A stretch of 64,000 nt of DNA from an uncultured Ignavibacteria bacterium (GTDB lineage Bacteria > Bacteroidota > Ignavibacteria > SZUA-365): positions 186,001-250,000 of the forward strand of contig CAJXVM010000002.1 in NCBI GenBank assembly GCA_913061095.1. The letters run 5' to 3'. Position numbers and translations under genes: made by a program. The notes beneath the pieces were generated by a model, which saw only the letters and a program-made list of their open reading frames with translations, was not told where the DNA came from and made no database searches. Below, piece after piece: positions 33,345 to 41,413 of the stretch (its first letter is position 1; each line of letters starts with the position of its first letter).

Positions 33345-34886
33345 ATGATTCCACACGTACTGAATGTCGTTCTCTTCCTTCCCCTCATCGGTGCCGCCGC
33401 GGTCATGCTCGCACGGCGCAGTGACAGCGCAGCGCGCTGGACGGGGGTCGTATTCTCCCTGCTGACCTTTGTGCTTTCGCTCGAGCTGTTTTTCGGCTAC
33501 GACGCGAACAATCCCGCAATGCAGTTCGTGGAAAAGGTCAGCTGGATTCCGGCGCTCAACGTCAGCTATCACGTCGGACTGGACGGCATTTCCATGCTGC
33601 TGGTGGTGCTGACCACCTTCATCACGCCCATCGTGCTGATCTCCTCGTGGAGTTCGATCACGAAGAACGTCCCGCTCTACATCGCAATGATGCTGATTCT
33701 CGAGACGGCGATGATCGGCGTTTTTTCCTCCCTTGACATCTTCCTCTTTTACGTGTTCTGGGAGATGATTTTGATTCCGATGTATTTCATCATCGGCATC
33801 TGGGGCGGAAAGAACCGCATTTACGCCACCGTGAAGTTCTTCATCTACACGATGGTCGGGTCGCTGCTGATGCTCATCGCCATCATCTGGCTGGGTTATT
33901 ATGCGTCGACCATGCCGGGCGGGGAATTCACCACCGACATCACGATGCTCTTCGACATTGCGCCGACGATTCCCCTCGGCATTCAGGGATGGATGTTCGC
34001 CGCGTTCGCGCTGAGCTTTCTGATCAAGGTGCCGGCCTTTCCGCTGCACACCTGGCTTCCCGACGCGCATGTGGAAGCGCCCACCGGCGGCTCGGTGATT
34101 CTGGCGGGCGTGCTGCTCAAGATGGGTACGTACGGACTGATTCGCTTCAATCTTCAGCTCTTTCCCCAGGCTTCCCTTGAATTCGCCTCCTTCCTTTCGG
34201 TGCTCGGCGTTGTGGGCATCATTTACGGGGCGCTCGTCTCCATGGTCCAGAAGGATGTCAAAAAGCTCGTGGCCTACTCCTCGGTGAGTCACATGGGCTT
34301 CATCCTGCTGGGATTGTTCGGCGTGACGGTGACCGGTCTGCAGGGCGGACTGATTCAGATGGTCAACCACGGGCTTTCCACCGGCGCGCTCTTCCTCATT
34401 GTCGGAATGATTTACGATCGCCGCCACACGCGGATGATCGAAGAGTTCGGCGGACTCGCGCGGCAGATCCCGATTTTCGCGACGTTCTTCATGATCGTCA
34501 CGCTGTCGTCGATCGGCCTGCCCGGGCTCAACGGCTTTGTCGGGGAGTTTCTGATTCTCCTCGGGTCATTCCAGTCTGACGTACTCGGTTCGCCGTGGTA
34601 CGTCGTCTTTGCCGCCAGCGGTGTGGTGTTCGCCGCCGTATACATGCTCTGGATGTACCAGCGCGTCGTATTCGGCGTGTCGCGGAACCCGGAAAACGAA
34701 AAGCTGTCGGACCTTTCCATCCGCGAGATCGGGCTGCTTCTGCCTGTTGTCCTCTTCATCGTCTGGATCGGCGTCTATCCGTCCACCTTCCTGGACAAGA
34801 CGGAGTCGTCGGTGCAGCGCGTCGTCGAAAAACTCGAAAAGGTGCAGCGGGGTGAATATCTGACCACCTCCGTTTCAGAACAGTAA
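33345..34886 (+). CDS. nuoM: NADH-quinone oxidoreductase subunit M
   Basis: A 513-residue antiporter-like subunit with about 14 TM segments. Characteristic parts: FLFYVFWEMILIPMYFIIGIWGG (key Glu), KVPAFPLHTWLPDAHVEAPT (Lys and His), QKDVKKLVAYSSVSHMGFIL, and GLPGLNGFVGEFLIL. Its TAA stop overlaps the ATG of the antiporter gene by one base (TAATG), so the two are translationally coupled. Confidence 0.96.
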   Translation: MIPHVLNVVLFLPLIGAAAVMLARRSDSAARWTGVVFSLLTFVLSLELFFGYDANNPAMQFVEKVSWIPALNVSYHVGLDGISMLLVVLTTFITPIVLISSWSSITKNVPLYIAMMLILETAMIGVFSSLDIFLFYVFWEMILIPMYFIIGIWGGKNRIYATVKFFIYTMVGSLLMLIAIIWLGYYASTMPGGEFTTDITMLFDIAPTIPLGIQGWMFAAFALSFLIKVPAFPLHTWLPDAHVEAPTGGSVILAGVLLKMGTYGLIRFNLQLFPQASLEFASFLSVLGVVGIIYGALVSMVQKDVKKLVAYSSVSHMGFILLGLFGVTVTGLQGGLIQMVNHGLSTGALFLIVGMIYDRRHTRMIEEFGGLARQIPIFATFFMIVTLSSIGLPGLNGFVGEFLILLGSFQSDVLGSPWYVVFAASGVVFAAVYMLWMYQRVVFGVSRNPENEKLSDLSIREIGLLLPVVLFIVWIGVYPSTFLDKTESSVQRVVEKLEKVQRGEYLTTSVSEQ

Positions 34887-36412
34887 TGATCAGGAGCACC
34901 TTGTTGAAACCGTTTTCACGACTTCTCACAGCGTGCCTCGGCGCGCTTGCGGTTCTCGTGCTTTTCGCGCAGCCGGCCCTTGCGTCGGAGGGCGGCGAAA
35001 TGCATATCGTTGAACCCGAACCCCTGATGGTCATTCCCTTCGTCCTTCTGCTGCTCGCCATCGCCCTGATGCCCTTCATCAACGGCAAGTGGTGGCATCA
35101 CTATTTTCCGCATGTATCGATCGGACTGGGAACGATCACCGTCATCTACTACGTCTTTTTCCTCGAGAATCCGGTGCGCATGCTGCATTCGGGCATCGAG
35201 TATTTCAGCTTCATCTGTCTCGTCGGTTCGCTGTTCGTCGTGGCCGGCGGGATGCACATCGCACTGAAGGGCTACGCGACACCGATAAAGAACGTCATCA
35301 TCCTTGCGGTCGGAGCCGTGCTCGCCAACATCGTGGGCACCACCGGCGCGTCGATGATTCTGATTCGTCCCTTCATGCGCAACAACAAGACGCGCCTCCA
35401 CGCGTATCACATCGTCTTTTTCATCTTCATCGTCAGCAATATCGGCGGCGGACTTACGCCCATCGGCGATCCCCCGCTCTTTCTCGGGTACCTGCGCGGC
35501 ATTCCGTTCTTCTGGGTGCTTGAGAACGTCTGGCACATCTGGCTGCTGACGATTGTCATCGTCCTTGCCGTGTTCGTGGCCATCGACTGGTATTTTTACA
35601 TGAAGATGCCGGCGGATGTGCGCGCGAAGCAAGACGAGGCCGGTGATACGACCAAGGTGCAGGGCATGCACAATGTCGGCTTCCTGCTGATGATTCTCGT
35701 GGCCGTGTTCATCCAGGATCCGCCGTTCGTGCGCGAGCTGATCATGATCGTCGCCGCCGTCGGATCGTATTACACGACAAAGGAACCGGTACACCGCGCG
35801 AACGATTTCAACTTTTTCCCGATCAAGGAGGTGGGATTCCTCTTCCTCGGGCTCTTCGCGACGATGGTGCCGGCGCTCGACTGGCTCGAGCTCAACGCCG
35901 CCACGCTGGGCATCACGCATCCCGGACAGTTTTACTGGGGCACGGGCGTGCTGTCGTCCTTCCTCGACAATGCGCCGACGTATCTGAACTTCCTCAGCGC
36001 CGAGATCGGTCTGCTGGTGAAGCCGGAACTCGTCGACCAGGTGAAGGAGGTCATCGCCAACGGCGCGCTGCAGGCGCCGAACTTCAGCCAGTACTCCTCC
36101 GAAGTACAGGAGACCGTGCGCACGCTCGTCGAGTATCATCCTGCGATGGTCGCCGCGAACGAAGTGCCGCTGAGCGACATCCAGGTATCCGAGTTGATCA
36201 GCTGGAACCCGGTATACGTCGCCGCGATCAGCGTTTCAGCGGTGTTTTTCGGCGCGATGACATATATCGGCAATGCCCCGAATTTCATGGTCAAGTCGAT
36301 CGCCGAACAGATGGGCGCGCGCATGCCGTCTTTCTTCGGCTACATGATCAAGTTTTCAATTCCCATTCTGCTGCCGATCTTCGCACTGATCTGGTGGCTG
36401 TATTTTCTCTGA
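34886..36412 (+). CDS. Sodium:proton antiporter-like ion transporter (NhaD/CitMHS_2 type) inside the nuo operon
   Basis: A 508-residue polytopic protein of the ion-transporter superfamily. A signal-like first helix (LLTACLGALAVLVLFAQPALA) is followed by 11-12 TM segments. Family motifs are SNIGGGLTPIGDPPLFLGYL, SSFLDNAPTYLNFLS and MTYIGNAPNFMVKSIAEQMG, as in NhaD and related putative citrate or sodium transporters. It lies between nuoM (one-base overlap) and nuoN (36 bases). This is not a complex I subunit. From memory, an antiporter gene also lies in the complex I operon of Rhodothermus marinus. The transported ion here is inferred. Confidence 0.82.
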   Translation: MIRSTLLKPFSRLLTACLGALAVLVLFAQPALASEGGEMHIVEPEPLMVIPFVLLLLAIALMPFINGKWWHHYFPHVSIGLGTITVIYYVFFLENPVRMLHSGIEYFSFICLVGSLFVVAGGMHIALKGYATPIKNVIILAVGAVLANIVGTTGASMILIRPFMRNNKTRLHAYHIVFFIFIVSNIGGGLTPIGDPPLFLGYLRGIPFFWVLENVWHIWLLTIVIVLAVFVAIDWYFYMKMPADVRAKQDEAGDTTKVQGMHNVGFLLMILVAVFIQDPPFVRELIMIVAAVGSYYTTKEPVHRANDFNFFPIKEVGFLFLGLFATMVPALDWLELNAATLGITHPGQFYWGTGVLSSFLDNAPTYLNFLSAEIGLLVKPELVDQVKEVIANGALQAPNFSQYSSEVQETVRTLVEYHPAMVAANEVPLSDIQVSELISWNPVYVAAISVSAVFFGAMTYIGNAPNFMVKSIAEQMGARMPSFFGYMIKFSIPILLPIFALIWWLYFL

Positions 36413-36448
36413 GAAGGAATTTTTCCTCCACTGCGATTTCAGGCTTTC

Positions 36449-37879
36449 ATGATGGAACAACTGCTCACTGACTCCCTCAATACGGCGCCGATCACCGGCA
36501 TGGTCATCCTCTCGCTGATCGTGGTGATGATCAACGCGCTGAAAAAGGAACCACTCGCGACCGAGTACTGGGTGTCGCTCGTCGGTATCGTGATCAATAT
36601 CGGACTGGCGGTGTGGGTCTTCCCGGAACGCGGAACGGCCTTCAGCGGCTCGGTGATGACCGGCGGCTACGCCAGTGTCACGGCCATCATCTTCCTGACC
36701 GCCGCGGCGCTGACCATCATGCTGGCACGCGTGTACATCGACAAGATCGGTGCAAATTTCGGCGAGTTCTTCCATCTCATCCTGTTCGTCACGACAGGCA
36801 TGATGAGTTTTGCGGCCGGCCTGGACCTGCTCGTGACCTTTGTCGGACTCGAGCTGATGTCGATTCCGCTGTACGTGCTCGCCGGCATCACCCGGCGCAA
36901 CCTGAAAGCCACTGAAGCAGCACTGAAGTATTTCCTTCTTGGCGCCTTCTCAACGGGCTTCTTCGTATACGGGATCGGCCTGATCTACGGCATGACCGGC
37001 ACGACGAAAATCCTCGACATCGCACAGAACATCAACGCGTATTCATCCGAGCCCCTGTTCATGGTCGGTGCCGGACTGATGCTCGTCGGCTTCGCCTTCA
37101 AGGTCGGCGCGGTGCCCTTCCACATGTGGGTACCCGACGTATACGAGGGCTCGCCGACCATGGTCTCCGCGTTCATGTCCACCGGCGTCAAGGCGGCGGC
37201 ATTCTCCGCTCTGCTGCTGGTGTTCACCGCGACTTTCGACTTCATGCACAGCAGCATCAATACCGTCGTCGCGGTGCTGTCTGTCGCCTCGATGGTGATC
37301 GGCAACATCGTGGCCCTGTCGCAGAAGAACTTCAAGCGCATGCTCGCCTATTCCAGCATCGCCCATGCCGGCTACATGCTCATCGGCATCACGGCCGGCG
37401 GCGGCGTCAGCATCGCGGGCGTGCTGTTCTACCTCGTCGCCTACATGCTCACGAATCTCGGCGCCTTCGGCATCGCATCGTTCATAGAGAACAGCGACCA
37501 GACCGGCACCGACATCGACGATTTCCGCGGCCTCTACCAGCGGCATCCCGCGCTGGCCGTGATACTGGGTGTGTTCATGTTCTCGCTGATTGGACTGCCG
37601 CCGTTCGCCGGATTTTTCGGCAAATACTACATCTTCGTTGCGGCCATCGAGAACGGCTACACCTGGCTGACCATCGTCGGTGTCATCACGAGCATGATAT
37701 CGGTGTATTACTATCTGCGTGTGGTCGTGGTGATGTTCTTCCAGCCGGAAGGCGAGCAGGTGCAGACGGCGCGCTTCGGTCGTGAAGGTGCATTCGCGCT
37801 CGCCGTCGCGGCGGCCGGCGTGCTACTGATCGGCGTGTTTCCGTCTGTGGTACTCGACTGGGTAAGCGCCCTGTTCTGA
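36449..37879 (+). CDS. nuoN: NADH-quinone oxidoreductase subunit N
   Basis: A 476-residue antiporter-like subunit. LVTFVGLELMSIPLYVLAGI carries the essential Glu, FKVGAVPFHMWVPDVYEGSP the Lys and His segment, and QKNFKRMLAYSSIAHAGYML the second half; LIGLPPFAGFFGKYYIF is typical. Two adjacent ATGs start it; no strong ribosome site is visible. Completes J, K, L, M, N. The next gene starts seven bases later. Confidence 0.96.
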   Translation: MMEQLLTDSLNTAPITGMVILSLIVVMINALKKEPLATEYWVSLVGIVINIGLAVWVFPERGTAFSGSVMTGGYASVTAIIFLTAAALTIMLARVYIDKIGANFGEFFHLILFVTTGMMSFAAGLDLLVTFVGLELMSIPLYVLAGITRRNLKATEAALKYFLLGAFSTGFFVYGIGLIYGMTGTTKILDIAQNINAYSSEPLFMVGAGLMLVGFAFKVGAVPFHMWVPDVYEGSPTMVSAFMSTGVKAAAFSALLLVFTATFDFMHSSINTVVAVLSVASMVIGNIVALSQKNFKRMLAYSSIAHAGYMLIGITAGGGVSIAGVLFYLVAYMLTNLGAFGIASFIENSDQTGTDIDDFRGLYQRHPALAVILGVFMFSLIGLPPFAGFFGKYYIFVAAIENGYTWLTIVGVITSMISVYYYLRVVVVMFFQPEGEQVQTARFGREGAFALAVAAAGVLLIGVFPSVVLDWVSALF

Positions 37880-37886
37880 TTCGTTT

Positions 37887-39470
37887 ATGCTTCCTGTCTA
37901 TACATCCGATGAGATGCGCGGCTGCGATGCGGCCGCCATCGAACAGTACGGCATCCCCGGCATCGTCCTGATGGAAAATGCCTCGCGCGGCGCCGTGGAC
38001 GAAGCGGAGACAATCCTTGGTCCCCTGCGCGACACGTGGATCATCATCATCAGCGGAAAGGGCAACAACGGCGGGGACGGCTTCTGCATGGCGCGGCATT
38101 TCGTCAATCGCGGCGCGCTGGTGGAAGTGTTCACGCTCGGTCCCGACGACGCATCGAAGGGAGACGCGAAGACCAATCTCGACATCCTCCGTCAGATGGA
38201 GAAGGATACGGGACGGTTGCACGTGCATCTGCTCAGCAGCACCGCTTCGCTCGAGGAGCTGCTGCTCAAGGGTCCGGCATTCGTGGTGGATGCGATGCTG
38301 GGCACGGGTCTCTCGTCGCCCGTGAAGGGGGAAATCGCTGAAATCATCGAAGTGCTCAATCGCAGTGATGTGCCGGTGCTTGCAGTGGACATGCCGACGG
38401 GCATCAACGCTGATACGGGGGATGTGCTCGGCGTCGCCGTCGAGGCGGATCTGACCTGCACGATGGGTGGACTCAAGCGCGGTCTGCTGCTGCGCGACGG
38501 TCGCCGATACGCCGGTGTGGTGCGAAGCATCGATATCGGCATGCCTCGGGAGGGGTACGCGCAGGATGCGACCTCCACCTTCCAGCTCGAACAGACGGAT
38601 ATCACCGACTGGCTGCCGCGGCGCTCCTTCGACGTCCACAAATACCAGATGGGCAGCATTTTCGTCATCGCCGGCTCCGTCGGGCTCACCGGCGCGGCGG
38701 CGATGGCATCCGAGGCCGCGCTTCGCAGCGGTGCCGGCATCGTGAAACTGGGCATCCCCGAACGCCTAAACGCCGTGATGGAGACCAAACTCACGGAAGT
38801 GATGACCGTGCCGTTCACGGAAACCGGTGAGGGCACGCTGGCACTCGCCGATTACGACGCGATGCTCGAGTACATAAATTCATCGACCGTCGGCATCGTG
38901 GGTCCGGGACTGTCGCGTCAATACGAAACGCAGAATCTCGCACGAAAGCTCATCGAGCATGCGCAGGTGCCGCTGCTGCTTGACGCCGACGCCCTGTTCG
39001 CGCTCAGCGGACATCTCGACGTCCTGCACCAGACCGAGGCGGATGTCATCCTGACGCCGCATGTCGGAGAGTTCGCGCGTCTCGTCTCGCAGTCGCGTGA
39101 GGAGATCGAGACCAAGCGCATCGATATCGCCCGAACCTTCGCGACGGAGTTCGGCGCGACGCTTGTTCTGAAGGGCGCGCCCACGGTGATCGCCGCGAAA
39201 GACGGACGCGTGTTTGTGAACTCAACGGGCAATGCCGGGATGGCGACGGCCGGCGCGGGCGATGTCCTCTCCGGAATCATAGCCGGACTTGCTGCACAGG
39301 GCTGCGCTGCGATCGAAGCCGCCTGCGCCGGTGTATACCTGCACGGGCTCGCCGGCGACCACGCCCGTGATGAGATGGGTGAATACGGCCTGATCGCCAC
39401 CGATCTTATCAGCTCATTCGCGGAGATACTCAGGGAAGCAGCTCTTCGTCCCTTCTCCGGCACATCGTGA
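37887..39470 (+). CDS. nnr: Bifunctional NAD(P)H-hydrate epimerase / ADP-dependent NAD(P)H-hydrate dehydratase
   Basis: A 527-residue fusion repairing damaged NADH and NADPH (NADHX, NADPHX). Residues 1-215 are the YjeF_N epimerase: ISGKGNNGGDGFCMARHF and VDAMLGTGLSSPVKG. Residues about 230-515 are the kinase-like dehydratase: GSVGLTGAAAMASEAALRSGAG, LTPHVGEFARL, VLKGAPTVIA and the GTAGAGDVLSG-like STGNAGMATAGAGDVLSG. It follows nuoN by seven bases, linking NADH repair to NADH oxidation. Confidence 0.94.
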   Translation: MLPVYTSDEMRGCDAAAIEQYGIPGIVLMENASRGAVDEAETILGPLRDTWIIIISGKGNNGGDGFCMARHFVNRGALVEVFTLGPDDASKGDAKTNLDILRQMEKDTGRLHVHLLSSTASLEELLLKGPAFVVDAMLGTGLSSPVKGEIAEIIEVLNRSDVPVLAVDMPTGINADTGDVLGVAVEADLTCTMGGLKRGLLLRDGRRYAGVVRSIDIGMPREGYAQDATSTFQLEQTDITDWLPRRSFDVHKYQMGSIFVIAGSVGLTGAAAMASEAALRSGAGIVKLGIPERLNAVMETKLTEVMTVPFTETGEGTLALADYDAMLEYINSSTVGIVGPGLSRQYETQNLARKLIEHAQVPLLLDADALFALSGHLDVLHQTEADVILTPHVGEFARLVSQSREEIETKRIDIARTFATEFGATLVLKGAPTVIAAKDGRVFVNSTGNAGMATAGAGDVLSGIIAGLAAQGCAAIEAACAGVYLHGLAGDHARDEMGEYGLIATDLISSFAEILREAALRPFSGTS

Positions 39471-39895
39471 GCGCCCGAATCAACTCCCGCCGCACTCTCC
39501 TTCCCGCGGCCGGCTGGTTTCTTCTCATCATGGTTCTTCTCTCCCTTCCCGGTGAGTCGTTCAGAAACGTACAGATCGGCATTTCCGACAAGCTGGTTCA
39601 CGTCCTGCTCTTCGGCGCGCAGCTCCTGCTTTTCTGGATCGCGCTGGAGCTGCCTCGCGCGCGATTCCGTACGCAGCGCCAGTCCCTCGCCGTGGCGGCG
39701 TCGATCACGTTCGTGTTCGGGATGCTGAGCGAACCCTATCAGGCAGCGTTCACCTCGAGGATGGCCGACCCGTACGACGCTATCGCAAACGGCATCGGCG
39801 TCCTCGCCGCGGGATTGCTCATCCGCTTTTTCCCGCGGGAGTTCCTGCGCTTCGCGCGGAAAGCGTACCGGCTCGGCATCCCCGAAAAAAAATGA
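39467..39895 (+). CDS. VanZ-like family membrane protein
   Basis: A 142-residue protein with four TM segments and the VanZ-family pattern: SLPGESF, then KLVHVLLFGAQLLLFW, a middle helix FVFGMLSEPYQAAF with the conserved Glu, and DPYDAIANGIGVLAAGLLI. Starts at GTG 39467, overlapping the previous stop by four bases. Last gene of the nuo operon before the terminator at 39984. Function of this family outside glycopeptide resistance is mostly unknown. Confidence 0.8.
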   Translation: MSARINSRRTLLPAAGWFLLIMVLLSLPGESFRNVQIGISDKLVHVLLFGAQLLLFWIALELPRARFRTQRQSLAVAASITFVFGMLSEPYQAAFTSRMADPYDAIANGIGVLAAGLLIRFFPREFLRFARKAYRLGIPEKK

Positions 39896-39920
39896 ATTTT
39901 ATTTAGACCAGGTATTGATT

Positions 39921-39949
39921 ATCACGAATCCGGGATGTATATTCGTGAT
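39921..39949. other. Inverted repeat ATCACGAAT ... ATTCGTGAT
   Basis: Nine-base perfect arms at 39921-39929 and 39941-39949 around 11 bases, just after the VanZ-like gene and before the terminator. It may be an mRNA 3' structure or a protein-binding site; no T run follows. Confidence 0.45.
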
Positions 39950-39983
39950 GTACCTTTCTAGTTGATAATGGTCCGATTGTGAT

Positions 39984-40010
39984 AAAAGCCGCCCCGCACA
40001 GGCGGCTTTT
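39984..40010. terminator. Terminator of the nuo operon
   Basis: AAAAGCCGCC, loop CCGCACA, GGCGGCTTTT followed by ATTTTATT. A strong stem ending in Ts on both strands, between convergent genes. Confidence 0.88.
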
Positions 40011-40020
40011 ATTTTATTGA

Positions 40021-40148
40021 ATCTGAACAACGAAGGACGCGAAGGAAGCGAAGGTATTTTAACCTTCGCTCTCTTCGCAGCTTCGTTGTTCAGACGTTGT
40101 TCAGAATTCTGTTCGTGGCCTCGTGGCCTGGTGTCTTCGTGTTCCCAA
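40021..40148. repeat. Inverted GAAGGA-type repeat at a convergent gene end
   Basis: Left arm 40024-40057 (GAACAACGAAGGACGCGAAG and onward) mirrors the right arm 40061-40095 (AACCTTCGCTCTCTTCGCAG and onward). A tail TGGTGTCTTCGTGTTCCCAA resembles the right ends of the elements at 6900 and 18060. Confidence 0.75.
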
Positions 40149-40159
40149 AAGTGATATTG

Positions 40160-41242
40160 TTACCCGTGACGGATGGTGAGCATATCGCCGTCCTGGACGA
40201 CGTATTCCTTTCCCTCGAGGCGCCAGTGCCCTGATTCCTTGCAGGCCGAAATGGATCCGTATTCTACGAAATCCTCAAAATGCACGACCTCGGCGCGGAT
40301 GAAGCGGTCCTGCAGGTCGGAGTGGATCACGCCGGCGGCTTCGGGCGCCGTGCTTCCCTCGCGCAGCGGCCAGGACCGGCATTCATCGTCTCCGAAGGTC
40401 AGGAAGGAAATCAGTCCGAGCATCTGGTATGCCGCGCGGATGATACGCGTGAGCGCCGATTCCTCGATGCCGTAATCCTTCATGAACTCCTCGGCTTCGT
40501 CCTCCTCCATCTGGGCCAGCTCCATCTCGATCTTGCCGAAAAACGCATCAACGCTGATCCCCCTGTCCGCGAATGTTTCGCGGATCTCCGACACCACCGC
40601 GTCGGAATCCCCGACCCTGTCCTCCTCCAGGTTGAGCACGACGAGCATGGGTTTCTGCGTGAGGAACTGGAATCCCTTCACGAGCTGGGCATCCTGCCGG
40701 TCGATTTCCAGCGTCCGCAGCGGCTGCTCGTTCTCCAGGGCCTCGTGAAAGCGCTCGAGGATGACCAGCTCATGCTTGAGTTTGTCATCCTGCACTTTCT
40801 GCACCTGCTTGCGGAGTTTGTCGATGCGGTTTTCCACCATGGCGAGATCACTGAGCAGGAATTCCGTCTCGAGAATCTCGATGTCGCGCGCCGGGTCGAT
40901 GCTTCCCTCGGGATGCGGATACATCGGATCGTCGAACATGCGCACGACATGCATCAGCGCGTCGTTTGTTTTCACCGAACCGAGAAAAGCGCTGGTGAAC
41001 TGCGTGGAATCCCGATCGCCTTTTTTAAGTCCAATCACGTCGACGAATTCGACCGACGAGTACACTTTCTTTTTGGGATTGAAATGCTCCGCGAGCGTAT
41101 CCACGCGGCTGTCGGGCACTTTCACCATGGAGGCGTTGGACTGCTGCTTCATCAGCGTCGCCTCGTCGAGATGCGTCCGCGTCATGGTCTGAAACAGTGT
41201 GGATTTTCCGCTGAACGGGAGGCCGACGATTCCGATTTGCAT
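40160..41242 (-). CDS. YchF-like (DUF933/TGS) ATPase, divergent
   Basis: A 360-residue Obg-superfamily P-loop protein. The G1 motif is GLPFSGKST (residues 7-15) where YchF has GLPNVGKST. After FVDVIGLKKG the usual switch sequence GASKGEGLGN is replaced by DRDSTQF. NLEED (NxxE in place of NKxD) supports ATP rather than GTP use. A coiled coil is at about 125-175, and the C-terminal TGS domain (SFLTFGDDECRSWPL, GSTAPEAAGVIHSDLQDRFI) is intact. YchF acts at the ribosome; this looks like a divergent paralogue. Upstream TATCTTAG (reverse complement of 41273-41280) may be its -7 box. Confidence 0.85.
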   Translation of the reverse strand: MQIGIVGLPFSGKSTLFQTMTRTHLDEATLMKQQSNASMVKVPDSRVDTLAEHFNPKKKVYSSVEFVDVIGLKKGDRDSTQFTSAFLGSVKTNDALMHVVRMFDDPMYPHPEGSIDPARDIEILETEFLLSDLAMVENRIDKLRKQVQKVQDDKLKHELVILERFHEALENEQPLRTLEIDRQDAQLVKGFQFLTQKPMLVVLNLEEDRVGDSDAVVSEIRETFADRGISVDAFFGKIEMELAQMEEDEAEEFMKDYGIEESALTRIIRAAYQMLGLISFLTFGDDECRSWPLREGSTAPEAAGVIHSDLQDRFIRAEVVHFEDFVEYGSISACKESGHWRLEGKEYVVQDGDMLTIRHG

Positions 41243-41310
41243 GATTCACTCTATCCGTGTTCTACAGGATGTCTAAGATACGGCAATTTTGTGTGTATTG
41301 ACAGAATCGG

Positions 41311-41344
41311 GTGCAAAGTGCACAGTGCACTTTTTCCTTTGCAC
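41311..41344. repeat. TGCAAAG-family inverted repeat
   Basis: GTGCAAAG (41311-41318) and CTTTGCAC (41337-41344) enclose TGCACAGTGCACTTTTTC. Related to the heptamer arrays at 4615-4813. Lies between ychF and the gltA terminator. Confidence 0.7.
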
Positions 41345-41352
41345 TTAAATAA

Positions 41353-41386
41353 AACACCCCCTCGATCTTTCGACCAAGGGGGCGTT
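41353..41386 (-). terminator. Terminator of the citrate synthase gene
   Basis: Minus-strand stem AACGCCCCCT/AGGGGGTGTT (one G-T pair) followed by TTATTT, starting 28 bases after the gltA stop. Confidence 0.8.
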
Positions 41387-41413
41387 TGAAAAGTCGCGGT
41401 TCACACGGTGGAA

